A stretch of DNA of 64,000 nt from Ktedonobacter robiniae (GCF_016587375.1 NZ_BNJG01000001.1:2170001-2234000); one strand, 5' to 3'; shown: positions 16,902 through 26,269, numbered from the stretch's first letter. The notes: generated by a model from the sequence alone, not told the origin. Numbers and translations: made by a program.

Positions 16902-18407
16902 TTATGAGAGCACGCCACGAGGAATGACGGGCACACGCCTGGGACCATGCTGAGACTCGACCTGGGGGTCAAAGGGCCAGCCCTGCATCTCCATACACCC
17001 ATAACAAAATTCTTGATGCAGCATTTTCAGTGCGCGTGGATCGTCCACCTGACGAGGATCAATGTCAACCGTTTCATCGATATGGGCAGCGTTGATAGCG
17101 CGACCCAGGCCCGGCAGGCTAAGATAGCCCAGGCTATCGACACCCATGTAGTCCGCGACCTCCTGCACGGTACGACCCGCGGCGATTAATTCTTTGTCGC
17201 GCGGAATATCGATGCCGAAGTAGCAGGGGTGACGCAGGGGCGGCGAGCTGATGCGCAGGTGTATCTCCTTCGCGCCATAGTTGCGCAGCGCGGAGGCCAG
17301 GCGCTTGAGCGTATTGCCGCGTACAATCGAGTCGTCGACGATAATCAGGCGCTTGCCCTCGATTTTAGTGCGCACGAAGTTGAATTTCAGGTCTACTTCG
17401 AGCTGGCGCAGGCGCTGGTCAGGCTTGATGAATGAGCGATCGCTATAGCGATTCTTGATGATGCCCTGGCTATAGGGAATCCCGGAGGCCTCGGCATAGC
17501 CCAGGGCTGCGGGAATAGATGAATCGGGAACAGGGACGACCAGGTCCGCCTCTACAGGATGCTCATAGGCCAACTCGCGTCCCAGGGCCTCGCGCACCTC
17601 GTAGGTATAGCGATTGTTGATACGCGAAGTCGCGTCCGAGAAGTAGATATACTCGAAGACGCAGAGCGAGTGGCGGGGCAGCTCAAAGAGCATCTCCGAA
17701 TGGATGCCATCCTCATCGATTGTTACCAGTTCGCCTGGCTCGACTTTACGCACAAACTCGGCTCCGGTACGGTCCAACGCGCAGGATTCCGAGGCCACAA
17801 TCCAGCTATCGCCCAACTTGCCAATGCACAGCGGGCGCATCCCCCAGGGATCACGCGTCGCGTAGAGCTTATTCTGAGCCAGGATCACCAGGCTAAATGA
17901 GCCACGCAGGTGCTGCAAAGTGTCCGCCAGGCGCTCATTAAAGGTTTTCCCCTCAGAATGATGGAGCATCAAGGCAATGACTTCGCTATCCGTCGTCGAG
18001 CGGAACGAGTCCTCGGGGAAGGCGTTACGCAGCATAGCTCCGTTTACCAGGTCACCATTGTGGGCAATGGCCAGCGATTCATACTGTCCAGCACGATCAC
18101 CTACGACAAAAGGTCCGGCATTCTCGACGCAGCTTGAACCCGTGGTGGAATAGCGCACGTGGCCTATGCCTGCATAGGTAGAAGGCAGGCTGGTCCCCGA
18201 ATCGGTAAATACCTCGCGCACCTTGCCCATGCCTACACGATAAACAATCTGGCCTTCATCGTCATAGACAGCCATGCCCGCGCTCTCCTGCCCACGGTGC
18301 TGCAAGGCTGTCAAAGCCAGGGTAATGTAACTACGTACATCCAGACTTGCCTTGCCATGTGGCGCGTAAATTCCGACGACTCCGCATGCATCATGAAGTC
18401 GCTCCAT
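16902..18407 (-). CDS. purF: Amidophosphoribosyltransferase
   Basis: 501 residues. Commits PRPP and glutamine to purine synthesis. The N-terminal nucleophile follows a short propeptide: MERLHDA then Cys8-Gly-Val-Val-Gly. The PRPP loop is KRLIIVDDSIVRGNTLKRL. Cysteines in RHPCYFGID and EFCYGCMEMQGW match the iron-sulfur type of the enzyme (as in Bacillus). Start chosen at ATG 18407, preceded by GAGAGGAG; a GTG at 18437 is in frame but would add a non-family leader. purC ends 31 nt upstream. Confidence 0.96.
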   Translation of the reverse strand: MERLHDACGVVGIYAPHGKASLDVRSYITLALTALQHRGQESAGMAVYDDEGQIVYRVGMGKVREVFTDSGTSLPSTYAGIGHVRYSTTGSSCVENAGPFVVGDRAGQYESLAIAHNGDLVNGAMLRNAFPEDSFRSTTDSEVIALMLHHSEGKTFNERLADTLQHLRGSFSLVILAQNKLYATRDPWGMRPLCIGKLGDSWIVASESCALDRTGAEFVRKVEPGELVTIDEDGIHSEMLFELPRHSLCVFEYIYFSDATSRINNRYTYEVREALGRELAYEHPVEADLVVPVPDSSIPAALGYAEASGIPYSQGIIKNRYSDRSFIKPDQRLRQLEVDLKFNFVRTKIEGKRLIIVDDSIVRGNTLKRLASALRNYGAKEIHLRISSPPLRHPCYFGIDIPRDKELIAAGRTVQEVADYMGVDSLGYLSLPGLGRAINAAHIDETVDIDPRQVDDPRALKMLHQEFCYGCMEMQGWPFDPQVESQHGPRRVPVIPRGVLS

Positions 18408-18438
18408 CGCTGAACTCCTCTCTGGTAAGACGATCACA

Positions 18439-19197
18439 TTAAATACTCAGCTTGCCCGTAAGATCAGCGACCAGGGCATAACGATCCGCGATCTCGCGCA
18501 GACTGTCCGAGGTGACTTCCTGGAGGTTGCGGTAGACCTGCTTATCGAGCATACGATTCTTGTCACCACCAGGCCAGAGCCGCCAACTATCATTATCAAT
18601 TACATCGGCAACTAATAACTGACCCTGAGGGTCGCGACCAAACTCAATCTTGAGATCAACCATGGTCACATCCATTTTGGCCCAGGCAGTTTCTAGCACT
18701 GCAAAGACGCGCCGTCCCTCGCGCGCCATCCAGTCGATCTCCTCCTGCATCGCAATGCCTTGCTGTATGATCTCTTCAGGCTGAATCTGCGGATCATGGC
18801 GCGCATCATCTTTCAGGAAGGTCTCAATCAGGACGGGATCAAAGCGGGTGCCTTCGCTTACTTCGGGGTGGCGCTTCAAGAATGAGCCAGTCGCGAGGCG
18901 TCGCTGTACATGCTCAATGGGCAGCATCTCACAGCGCTTAACCAGCATCGTGACCTCGTCAACTTTTTTCACGAAGTGCGTATTGATACCAGCCTCGTTC
19001 AACAGGCGGAACACGTTGGCGGTTGTCGCCGTGCTCCAACGCGATTTCCCCTCTAGCTCGTTGCGGCGCGCACCATCGCCCGCGGTAATCTGATCCTTGC
19101 TGACCATATAGGCCAGCTGCTCGTCCTGTGGATAGCTATAAATCCGTTTGGTCTTGCCTTCCGTCAGCAAGGGTCCAAACTGCGCGTGTTGTGTCAT
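18439..19197 (-). CDS. purC: Phosphoribosylaminoimidazole-succinocarboxamide synthase
   Basis: 252 residues. Joins CAIR and aspartate to give SAICAR. Family motifs: LLTEGKTKRIYSYP, VKRCEMLPIEHVQRRLATGS (substrate binding), VDLKIEFGRDPQGQLLVADV and DNDSWRLWPGGDK. Length normal. It lies between purQM, from which it is separated by a palindrome, and purF. Confidence 0.97.
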   Translation of the reverse strand: MTQHAQFGPLLTEGKTKRIYSYPQDEQLAYMVSKDQITAGDGARRNELEGKSRWSTATTANVFRLLNEAGINTHFVKKVDEVTMLVKRCEMLPIEHVQRRLATGSFLKRHPEVSEGTRFDPVLIETFLKDDARHDPQIQPEEIIQQGIAMQEEIDWMAREGRRVFAVLETAWAKMDVTMVDLKIEFGRDPQGQLLVADVIDNDSWRLWPGGDKNRMLDKQVYRNLQEVTSDSLREIADRYALVADLTGKLSI

Positions 19198-19231
19198 GAG
19201 TTTCTTGTCTCCGAGAGAAGTGTGGGCACAG

Positions 19232-19319
19232 CGCTACTAGCGTACGCGCCTACTTTGTCTACCAATAGACACGTACGCCAGGTACACAGCAACACCAGTA
19301 GGCGCGTACGCTAGTAGCG
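19232..19319. repeat. Inverted repeat between purQM and purC
   Basis: Perfect 23-nt arms (19232-19254, 19297-19319) with a 42-nt loop. The arm (CGCTACTAGCGTACGCGCCT...) is a diverged relative of the family A palindromes. It ends 3 bp before the purQM stop, inside what otherwise looks like one operon. Confidence 0.85.
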
Positions 19320-19322
19320 GGA

Positions 19323-21260
19323 CTAACGAATAAGAACGGCACCCTGTCCCTCGCGAATGGTGCCGATCTGCACCAGTTCGGGAAGGATGCTGCGCGCCTC
19401 AAGCGCGCTCTTGGGTGAGAGCACAAATATCATGCCGATACCCATATTAAAGGTTCGATAGAGTTCGTCTTGAGGCAGACTGCTCAAGCGCGCCAGGAGC
19501 TGAAAGAGTGGCGGCACCTGCCAGGAGCTGGTTTCGATCTCAGCCTGGATACCAGGAGGCAGGATACGCGAGATATTACCCTGGAAACCGCCGCCTGTGA
19601 TGTGTGCCATGCCCTTAATGAAGCGCCCGCGATCCGCCAGATAAGAGCGAATCTCCTGCACCTCGCGCAAATAGCAGCGATGGGGGCGCAGGAGCGCGTC
19701 CGCCAGCGGCTCCCCCAGTTCGGGATAGACGGTATCGAGCGAGGTCTGGGCGAAGAGCTTGCGCACCAGCGAGTAGCCATTGGTGTGCAGACCGCTGGAG
19801 GGTAGGCCCAGGATATAATCTCCTACGCTGATCGTGCTGCCATTGACGATCTCGTCCTGCTCTACGATACCAACGATGGTTCCCGCCAGGTCGAAGGCGC
19901 CGGGCATATATACGTCGGGCATCTCGGCAGTTTCGCCACCGAGCAGGGCACAGCCAGCTTCTTTACAGGCCTCGGCCACTCCCTGGACGATTCTGGCGAC
20001 TTGCACCGGGTCAAGCTTATTGACGGCGACATAATCCATAAAGAAGAGTGGACGTGCACCCATCATCAGCAGATCATTTACCGAGTGATTCACGATATCG
20101 TAGCCGATGGTGTCATAGCGCTTAGCCTGGGCCGCAATTAAGGTTTTGGTACCCACACCATCGGTGGAGGAGACCAGGGCCGGACGACGCATTTTATCGA
20201 CTGCGTGCAGACTCATCGCGCCCGCGAAGGCGCCGACACTCTCCAGCACCTCGGGTCCATGCGTGGACTGGACCGCCTTCTTCATCAGGCGCACGGCCTG
20301 CTCGCCCGCGGTGACATCGACGCCGCTCTCGGCATAAGAGAGCGGAGTAATCGTGACGCTGGGAGCCTGGGCTGTGCTTGTGGCGCTACTAGCCCCCGCA
20401 ACACTCTGCGAAGCCAGGGGCGAGGCCTCCGGACGGCTCACCGGCGTCACGCCTTCACCGCTGACGAGCTTCTGTGCATAGTTAAAGGCGTTCTGGAAGA
20501 TGAGCAGGCCGTCGCCAATATCGCCCGTGAGGGAGCGGCGCTGGGGATGCTGGAGCGCACTCACAAACCGCTCTGGATGAGGCATCAGGCCAAAGACGTT
20601 GCCCTGAACGTTACAGGCACCCGCGATGTTGTCCATCGAGCCATTGGGGTTGGCGGGATACGCGACCATCTCGCCAGTGCGGCCTGCGGGCGTGGCGTAG
20701 ACCAGGGGAAGCTGACCGCTGGTATGCAGTTCGCTCAGGTCGCCGCTATACACAAACTGGCCCTCGCCGTGGGCCACAGGAAACTCGACGGGCTTGTCAA
20801 TCCCCTGCGTAAAAACACAGTTGCTTGGCTGGGTGACGAGCGTGACCCAGCGACATTCAAACTGCGCCAGGGCATTCTCGGTCAGCGATGCCCGCGCCAC
20901 GTCGCCAGCGCCATCACTTGCCAGGACGCCAGGCAACAGACCTGCACGTACCAGGACCTGGAAGCCGTTACAGACGCCCAGGACCAAGCGGCCCTCGGCC
21001 ACAAAGCGGCGCAATTGATCGCCCAGGTGAATGGTCAGGTTCTTGGCCAGCAGCGTGCCCGCACCCAGGTCGTCCCCATAGGAGAAACCACCGGGCAGAG
21101 CGAGAAAATGATACTCAAGCAGGGCCTCGGGATTCTTCAGCAACTGGTTGATATGCACCAACTCCGTCTCAAAGCCCACCAGGCGACAGGCATACGCCAT
21201 CTCCCGGTCGCAGTTGATGCCAGGGGCGCGAAGAACGAGCGCGCGTGGTTTCCTGGTCAT
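19323..21260 (-). CDS. PurQ-PurM fusion: FGAM synthase glutaminase + AIR synthetase
   Basis: 645 residues in one frame. Residues 1-265 are PurQ, the class I glutaminase subunit of FGAM synthase: APGINCDREMAYA, nucleophile Cys97 in LVLGVCNGFQVL, His228 and Glu230 in LMPHPERF. Residues about 266-304 are a Ser/Ala/Pro-rich linker. Residues 305-645 are PurM, which closes the imidazole ring: YAESGVDVTAGE, STDGVGTKTLIA, GYDIVNHSVNDLLMMGARPL, LLGGETAEMPDVY, GLPSSGLHTNGYSL, THITGGGF-type loop. The start ATG at 21260 overlaps the purL stop as ATGA, so it is translationally coupled to its FGAM synthase partner. Confidence 0.95.
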   Translation of the reverse strand: MTRKPRALVLRAPGINCDREMAYACRLVGFETELVHINQLLKNPEALLEYHFLALPGGFSYGDDLGAGTLLAKNLTIHLGDQLRRFVAEGRLVLGVCNGFQVLVRAGLLPGVLASDGAGDVARASLTENALAQFECRWVTLVTQPSNCVFTQGIDKPVEFPVAHGEGQFVYSGDLSELHTSGQLPLVYATPAGRTGEMVAYPANPNGSMDNIAGACNVQGNVFGLMPHPERFVSALQHPQRRSLTGDIGDGLLIFQNAFNYAQKLVSGEGVTPVSRPEASPLASQSVAGASSATSTAQAPSVTITPLSYAESGVDVTAGEQAVRLMKKAVQSTHGPEVLESVGAFAGAMSLHAVDKMRRPALVSSTDGVGTKTLIAAQAKRYDTIGYDIVNHSVNDLLMMGARPLFFMDYVAVNKLDPVQVARIVQGVAEACKEAGCALLGGETAEMPDVYMPGAFDLAGTIVGIVEQDEIVNGSTISVGDYILGLPSSGLHTNGYSLVRKLFAQTSLDTVYPELGEPLADALLRPHRCYLREVQEIRSYLADRGRFIKGMAHITGGGFQGNISRILPPGIQAEIETSSWQVPPLFQLLARLSSLPQDELYRTFNMGIGMIFVLSPKSALEARSILPELVQIGTIREGQGAVLIR

Positions 21261-24200
21261 GCCTGTCCTCCCTTCCATGACTCTTGCAGTTCCTCAACGC
21301 TGACGTTGATCAGCTCTTCGTCGCCATCCTGAACAATAAAGCGTGGGGTATTGGTTACCATGCCCAGGTAGGCCAGTTCGGCGGCACCCGCGGCACGCAT
21401 ATGCTGCTCAAAGGTGCTCAACTGCTCAGGCGTAACCTCGACGATAAAGCGCGAAGGAGACTCGCTAAAGAGTCGCACAATATCACGCGCATGTGGATGG
21501 ACCTCGTCGAGGGCGGTGCCCTCGCGTCCAACCTGCGCCACATCCAGTTTGACACCTAGCAGGCTCGCCAGCGACATCTCTGCCGCCGCGACCGCCAGGC
21601 CACCTTCTGAGAGATCGTGACAGGCGCGCACCAGGCCCTGGCGAATGGCTTCACCGAGCGCCTTCATGATTGTATACGCACGCTCAATATGCACCGTTGG
21701 CACCGAGGTATGCGGCACAAACGCCTTGAATGAGGCCTGGTCAATGACCTCGGTATAGTGCGAACCCGCCAGCTCATTGCGCGTCTCGCCAACGAGGTAG
21801 AGCAGGTTGCCCGGCGTCTTGAGCGACATATCGACGCTCTTGCTCGCGTCCTCGATCACGCCGACCGCTGAGATCACCAGGGTCGGGATCACGGGCAAAC
21901 GCTTGCCATCGGCGCGATACTCGTTATTCAGGCTATCTTTACCGGAGATGAACGGCACTTTAAAGCCGACCGAGGCATCATAGCAACCCTTCACGGCTCG
22001 CACCAGCGTCCCAAGCTGCTCGGGATCATTGGGATTGCCCCAGCAGAAGTTATCCAGCACAGAGGTACGAGTGATGTCGCCACCGACGGCGGTCAGGTTA
22101 CGCAGGGCCTCGTCAACGGCATTGAGTGCCATCTGGTAGGGGTCAACCTTGCCATAAAGCGGGTTAACGCCATTTGAGAGCACAATTCCGGCCTTCGTCG
22201 GCTCACCGACAATAGGCCGGAGCACCGCGGCGTCGCCTGGACCATTGCCCGCGCGTCCCACCATGGGTTTGAGCACCGTCGCGCCCTGAACCTCGTGGTC
22301 ATAGCGACGCACCACGTCCTCCTTCGAGGCAATGTTCGCGTGGCGTAGCAGCGTCAAGAGGGTCGGAGTAATCGAATGAGTAATGGCCTCGGCATTGCCC
22401 TCTGTCCACTGTGAAGGCTGAGCAGTCGCGCTCTCTGGTCGTGCCCACAGCGCTTCAAGCGTCTTGATGGGATTGCCATCGTGCAGGAAGTCCATGGCGA
22501 TATTGGCAATCACCTCGTCCTGATAGGTCACCGTCAGGCGTTGATCGCTGGTAAACTCGCCGATGATGCTGGCCTCGACCTCTTCGATGGCACAGATGTC
22601 CAGCAATTCCTGCAAATGTTCCTGGGGAACCGCCAGCACCATGCGCTCCTGAGCCTCGGAGAGCCAGATCTCCCAGGGCGCCAGGCCCTGATATTTGAGG
22701 GGGGCTTTGGTTAGCTCGACGCGCGCGCCGGTCTTCGAACCCATCTCGCCCACAGCGGAGGAGAAGCCACCCGCGCCGCAGTCGGTAATCGCGTGATAGA
22801 GGCCACGGTCACGTGCCTGGATGATCACGTCGGTCACCTTTTTCTCGGTGATGGGCGCGCCAATCTGGACAGCCGTCCCGGCCTGGGTATTGATCTCGTG
22901 GCTCATCTCACCGGAGGAGAAGGTCGCGCCATGCACACCGTCGCGGCCAGTACGCCCGCCGAGGACGACCACCAGATCACCCGGCTCGACCTTGCTGGGA
23001 TGACTACCATGGGGCAACATGCCCAGGCAGCCACAGAAGACGAGCGGGTTGTAGGTGTAGCCGGGATGGTAGAGCACCGCGCCATTGACTGTGGGGATAC
23101 CCATCTTATTGCCATAGTCGCGCACACCATTCACCACACCGCTGGCGATGCGCCGTGGAGGTATGATGCCTTTGGGCAACGAGGCGCTCTCGGTCTCAAG
23201 CGGGCCAAAGCAGAGGATATCGGTACAAGCAATCGGCTCCGCCGAGACGCCAACGACGTCACGGATCACACCACCCACGCCCGTATTCGCGCCACCAAAG
23301 GGTTCGATGGCCGAGGGGTGGTTGTGCGTCTCTACTTTGAAGGCGATATCGTGTGTATCGGTGAAGCGCACGATACCCGCGTTATCGCTAAAGGCTGAGA
23401 CCAGGTCGGGATGCTGGACCTCGTTGGTGGCACGCATGATATAGCTCTTGAGCAGGCCACGGATAGTCTCATTCTCGACCTCGTTTCCCTGGGCATCCAG
23501 CTCGCGGTAGGCAATAGTCGCCTTAAAAGTTTTATGCGAACAATGCTCTGACCAGGTCTGGGCCAAGGTCTCCAACTCGATATCGGTTGGCTCACGTCCC
23601 TGCTCGAGGAAATGCTGCTGAATGACGCGCATCTCGTCCAGGCTCAGCGAGAGCAGGCCTTTTTTACTGACCTCAAGCAACTGCTCATCGCTCATCTGGG
23701 TGAGCGGAATCATTGCCACCTGAGAGCCTGCCACATCGGCTATAGGCGTGCCCTCAGACGCATTTGCGGCCTCGGGCTGTGAGCCATTGCCATGCGCCGG
23801 GTGGAGTTCATAATGCTGGATCACGGGATTATAGAGCAGGGCGTCGGCAAGGATACGTACTTCGGCCTCGCTCAAGCGCTCATCCAGCAAATAGCGTCGC
23901 CCCGTCTCCACACGCGCAATACCAGTCAGGCCCAACATACGTGCGCCCTCCAGGACGCTCTCGGCCAGGGTATCGGTTACACCAGGGTGAAAAAAGACAT
24001 CGACCGTATGCGCGGTGTCGGCATAGGTCGATAGGTGGGCTTCCTGGATGACCGGGTCGGTAAGCAACTCCTGGGAGAGTCGCTCAACGTCCTGGGGTGA
24101 GAGTGAGCCAGTAAGGTGATAAAGTTGAGCTGTATGAAGGTAAAGCGGGGCATCAGCGGTAGTAGCAAGCGATGGAAGAGAATCTATCGATAATTGTGCG

Positions 24201-24277
24201 ATGTCACGAGCAAGTTGACGGGCATGCACATCGTGGCGCTCCGCGGTTGCTCGCACTTCAATATGAAATGATGTCAC
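21257..24277 (-). CDS. purL: FGAM synthase large subunit with N-terminal PurS-like region
   Basis: 1006 residues. Converts FGAR to FGAM using ammonia from the glutaminase. Residues 1-175 look like two PurS-type half-domains (TVDVFFHPGVTDTLAESVLE, then GLTGIARVETGRRYLL), followed by a short linker and a small-type PurL core: TWSEHCSHKTFKATI (His245), VETHNHPSAIEPFGGANTGV, GGRTGRDGVHGATFSS, SGKDSLNNEY, LSEGGLAVAAAEM. The usual separate purS gene is absent here. GTG start at 24277 with AGGAAAC upstream. First gene of the operon. Confidence 0.95.
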   Translation of the reverse strand: MTSFHIEVRATAERHDVHARQLARDIAQLSIDSLPSLATTADAPLYLHTAQLYHLTGSLSPQDVERLSQELLTDPVIQEAHLSTYADTAHTVDVFFHPGVTDTLAESVLEGARMLGLTGIARVETGRRYLLDERLSEAEVRILADALLYNPVIQHYELHPAHGNGSQPEAANASEGTPIADVAGSQVAMIPLTQMSDEQLLEVSKKGLLSLSLDEMRVIQQHFLEQGREPTDIELETLAQTWSEHCSHKTFKATIAYRELDAQGNEVENETIRGLLKSYIMRATNEVQHPDLVSAFSDNAGIVRFTDTHDIAFKVETHNHPSAIEPFGGANTGVGGVIRDVVGVSAEPIACTDILCFGPLETESASLPKGIIPPRRIASGVVNGVRDYGNKMGIPTVNGAVLYHPGYTYNPLVFCGCLGMLPHGSHPSKVEPGDLVVVLGGRTGRDGVHGATFSSGEMSHEINTQAGTAVQIGAPITEKKVTDVIIQARDRGLYHAITDCGAGGFSSAVGEMGSKTGARVELTKAPLKYQGLAPWEIWLSEAQERMVLAVPQEHLQELLDICAIEEVEASIIGEFTSDQRLTVTYQDEVIANIAMDFLHDGNPIKTLEALWARPESATAQPSQWTEGNAEAITHSITPTLLTLLRHANIASKEDVVRRYDHEVQGATVLKPMVGRAGNGPGDAAVLRPIVGEPTKAGIVLSNGVNPLYGKVDPYQMALNAVDEALRNLTAVGGDITRTSVLDNFCWGNPNDPEQLGTLVRAVKGCYDASVGFKVPFISGKDSLNNEYRADGKRLPVIPTLVISAVGVIEDASKSVDMSLKTPGNLLYLVGETRNELAGSHYTEVIDQASFKAFVPHTSVPTVHIERAYTIMKALGEAIRQGLVRACHDLSEGGLAVAAAEMSLASLLGVKLDVAQVGREGTALDEVHPHARDIVRLFSESPSRFIVEVTPEQLSTFEQHMRAAGAAELAYLGMVTNTPRFIVQDGDEELINVSVEELQESWKGGQA

Positions 24278-24283
24278 GTTTCT

Positions 24284-24360
24284 GTTTCCTGGCTGGCATT
24301 ATAGCTTAAGAGGAAACCAGGACCACTGTCGCGGCTAGCGCTCACGCGCCGGGTTTCCTG
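24284..24360 (-). promoter_or_regulatory. purL promoter/leader with three matching heptamers
   Basis: Three copies of one heptamer: GTTTCCT at 24284-24290, AGGAAACC at 24311-24318 and GGTTTCCT at 24353-24360. On the transcribed strand the copy nearest the gene is the ribosome site AGGAAAC. A TATAAT (complement of 24298-24303) lies between the first two. They may be operator half-sites around the promoter or, if transcription starts further up, competing RNA hairpins that hide or free the ribosome site. Confidence 0.4.
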
Positions 24361-24443
24361 ATAGGTAGCAGGTCGCATACAAAACAAGTCACACGTATCC
24401 CATCCATGCCATAGATCTTATTCCGAAACCCTCCCATTCGGGG

Positions 24444-24510
24444 ACACGACAAAGCCACTAGCGTATCTAGCGCTTCCCCCATTCGGGGGCAGGCGCGCTC
24501 AGGGTGTTAG
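24444..24510. repeat. Structured intergenic element (relative of the 47.9-kb element)
   Basis: Shares CTAGCGCTTCCCCCATT.GGGG and then GCGCGCTCAGGGT with the element at 47905-48014. Contains the small hairpin CCCCCATTCGGGGG. No gene in the surrounding 24278-24663 stretch. Confidence 0.55.
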
Positions 24511-24663
24511 GAGACAAAGATAATGACTATAAGCGACCTCATCTGGTGGGACAAATTCATTGTAACACTAAGGGCCAGAGTCTAGCAAATTACCTGGAGC
24601 CAGAGGCAGAGCTTCACAAACATCATTCATGCGCTTGCAGATCGGCTCGCAGGTTCGCATTTG

Positions 24664-24728
24664 GGTAAGAGGGATTGGATGTGCTACGCAGGTGGATTGC
24701 CCGCATAGCACATCCAATCCCTCTTACC
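24664..24728. repeat. Intergenic hairpin, GGGTAAG type
   Basis: Perfect 23-nt arms (24664-24686, 24706-24728), 19-nt loop partly self-paired. Outer stem starts GGTAAGAGGGATTGG; followed by GAGCGCCGCAGGC, the reverse of the mini-hairpin leader seen at sister elements. Confidence 0.85.
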
Positions 24729-24780
24729 AGAGCGCCGCAGGCACAAAAACAAATGTCCAAAAGAAGCGATAGAAAAGGGA

Positions 24781-24812
24781 AAGCCAGGCGGAGCACCATC
24801 GCCTGGCTTTCT
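24781..24812 (-). terminator. Terminator of the amidase gene
   Basis: Stem AAAGCCAGGCG / CGCCTGGCTTT with an 8-nt loop; on the minus strand it is followed by a T-rich run. It lies about 30 nt past the amidase stop. Confidence 0.8.
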
Positions 24813-24841
24813 GAAAGTGAGTAGGGTATCTGGGAAGTGCT

Positions 24842-26269
24842 CTATGAGTTGGGGCGGCGCGTTAGGATGCGCTTCATCAAGTCGGTAAAGCCGCTGTTTT
24901 TGACCACTCCGTCCAGCAATATGCCCAGCGAAGATTTGGGGGGCGCTTCCAGAGAAGGGAAGGCATTCCCAAATGGATCTGAGTTAGGCTGATTATTGTT
25001 GGGCTGGCCATAAGTAGACTGGTCATATCCAGGTTGGTTGGGTACCTGACTCGCTGGACCTGGCTGGTAGTAGCCTTGATCCTGTGAGTAGGGTTGATAC
25101 GGAGCATTATAGGTATCGGTGTTTGCAGGTACCTGGCTCGCCGGATCTGGCTGACCATAGCCCTGGCCCTGTGGATAGTACTGGTACGGCGCATTATAGG
25201 TATCCGTATCCGCAGGCACCTGGCTCGCCGGATCTGGTTGATTATAACTTTGATCCTGCGGAAGGGGTGTATTGTTTGTATCCGCAGGCACTTGGGGAGT
25301 CTGTGGAACGTTCTGGCTCTGCGCTGGAGGCGTCGGGGTGGACTGCCCCTGACCAGGGGCCAGACCTGTTCCCTGGGGCAACGGTTTATCAATATGCATC
25401 AGGTAGATTGTCCCCGCGCCAGGGGGACGATCAAAACTATGATTGGGATCATAGGCCAGAATACCACGCTCAAAGCGCTGGTAGGAGAACTGAGCATTAG
25501 GATCGGGATAGTATTCGTTCATTAGAGGCATGCCCAGGTGTGTTAGGCCATTCTTGCCTGTCCCGCCAAAGCTACAGTAGAAGTTAAGCATACCACCAAA
25601 GATGTAGTAGTTCGTAGCCTTGCAATGCCAGCGATCGGTGCCAGCCTGCTCAAAGTAGCGCGCAACGATTTCATCATTCAGGTCGATCATGGCACCATTG
25701 CCTGTACTTCCGCCACTGCCACCACTGCTGCCGCCGCTGTTGGAGCCACCACTTCCCAGGTAGGAGATCAATTCATCCCAGGGATAGGGGCCGGGACAGC
25801 GGCTACGGTTCACGGGATCAATTGAGTAGTGACCTGTAATGCCGCCATTACCATCGGCGCGCCGCCGAGGAATTTTATGTCGATCACAGATGTGGCTGAT
25901 CAGGCGGAAGCTTGCCGCCTTCTGCGCATCGGTGATGGTATCTGAATTGTCGGTATGCGGTTTGACATGCTCAATGGAGATCGTTACCCAGTTGGGGTTA
26001 ATACTTGAGGTCCACCAGGAATCATGCCCGGTACTGATGACGCCATTGCCCCAGGCTCCATCCTTCTCGGAGACGCACTGGACGATGGTGCCATCCTGGC
26101 CTACAACATAGTTCGCGCTGACATCGGCCGTCTGGAAGTAGGTACCCACATCGCGAGCACTACTAAAGCCCGCAGTACCATGCACGATAATCCACTTAGG
26201 GGTATAGCCGTTGCGGTTCGCGAAGTAGTTAGGAGAAGGTATCCACACCGCCCCTGCTTCATCCACCAT
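24842..26269 (-). CDS. N-acetylmuramoyl-L-alanine amidase (Amidase_2/PGRP type) with repetitive tail
   Basis: 475 residues. Residues 10-170 form the zinc amidase that cuts the lactyl-peptide bond of peptidoglycan: likely ligands His30 (KWIIVHGTAG), His147 (ITGHYSID) and Cys158 (SRCPGPYPW), with Glu100 (SIEHVK). A Gly/Ser-rich linker follows, then a Trp/Tyr-rich region (GTDRWHCKATNYYIFGG) that may bind the wall, and a Pro/Gln/Tyr-rich tail with repeated ASQVPADTDTYNAPYQ units (about 340-420). No N-terminal signal peptide is visible, so export route is unclear. ATG 26269 has AAGGAGTG 8 nt upstream. Confidence 0.9.
   Translation of the reverse strand: MVDEAGAVWIPSPNYFANRNGYTPKWIIVHGTAGFSSARDVGTYFQTADVSANYVVGQDGTIVQCVSEKDGAWGNGVISTGHDSWWTSSINPNWVTISIEHVKPHTDNSDTITDAQKAASFRLISHICDRHKIPRRRADGNGGITGHYSIDPVNRSRCPGPYPWDELISYLGSGGSNSGGSSGGSGGSTGNGAMIDLNDEIVARYFEQAGTDRWHCKATNYYIFGGMLNFYCSFGGTGKNGLTHLGMPLMNEYYPDPNAQFSYQRFERGILAYDPNHSFDRPPGAGTIYLMHIDKPLPQGTGLAPGQGQSTPTPPAQSQNVPQTPQVPADTNNTPLPQDQSYNQPDPASQVPADTDTYNAPYQYYPQGQGYGQPDPASQVPANTDTYNAPYQPYSQDQGYYQPGPASQVPNQPGYDQSTYGQPNNNQPNSDPFGNAFPSLEAPPKSSLGILLDGVVKNSGFTDLMKRILTRRPNS

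Noticed and set aside
15633..16907. Long open frame on the plus strand opposite purD (424 codons)
   Set aside because: Shadow of purD caused by codon bias; the minus-strand frame has all family motifs, the opposite one none.
20205..21332. Long plus-strand open frame opposite purQM (375 codons)
   Set aside because: Antisense shadow; no recognisable domain and no ribosome site.
22793..23398. Plus-strand open frame inside purL
   Set aside because: Antisense shadow of a well-supported gene.
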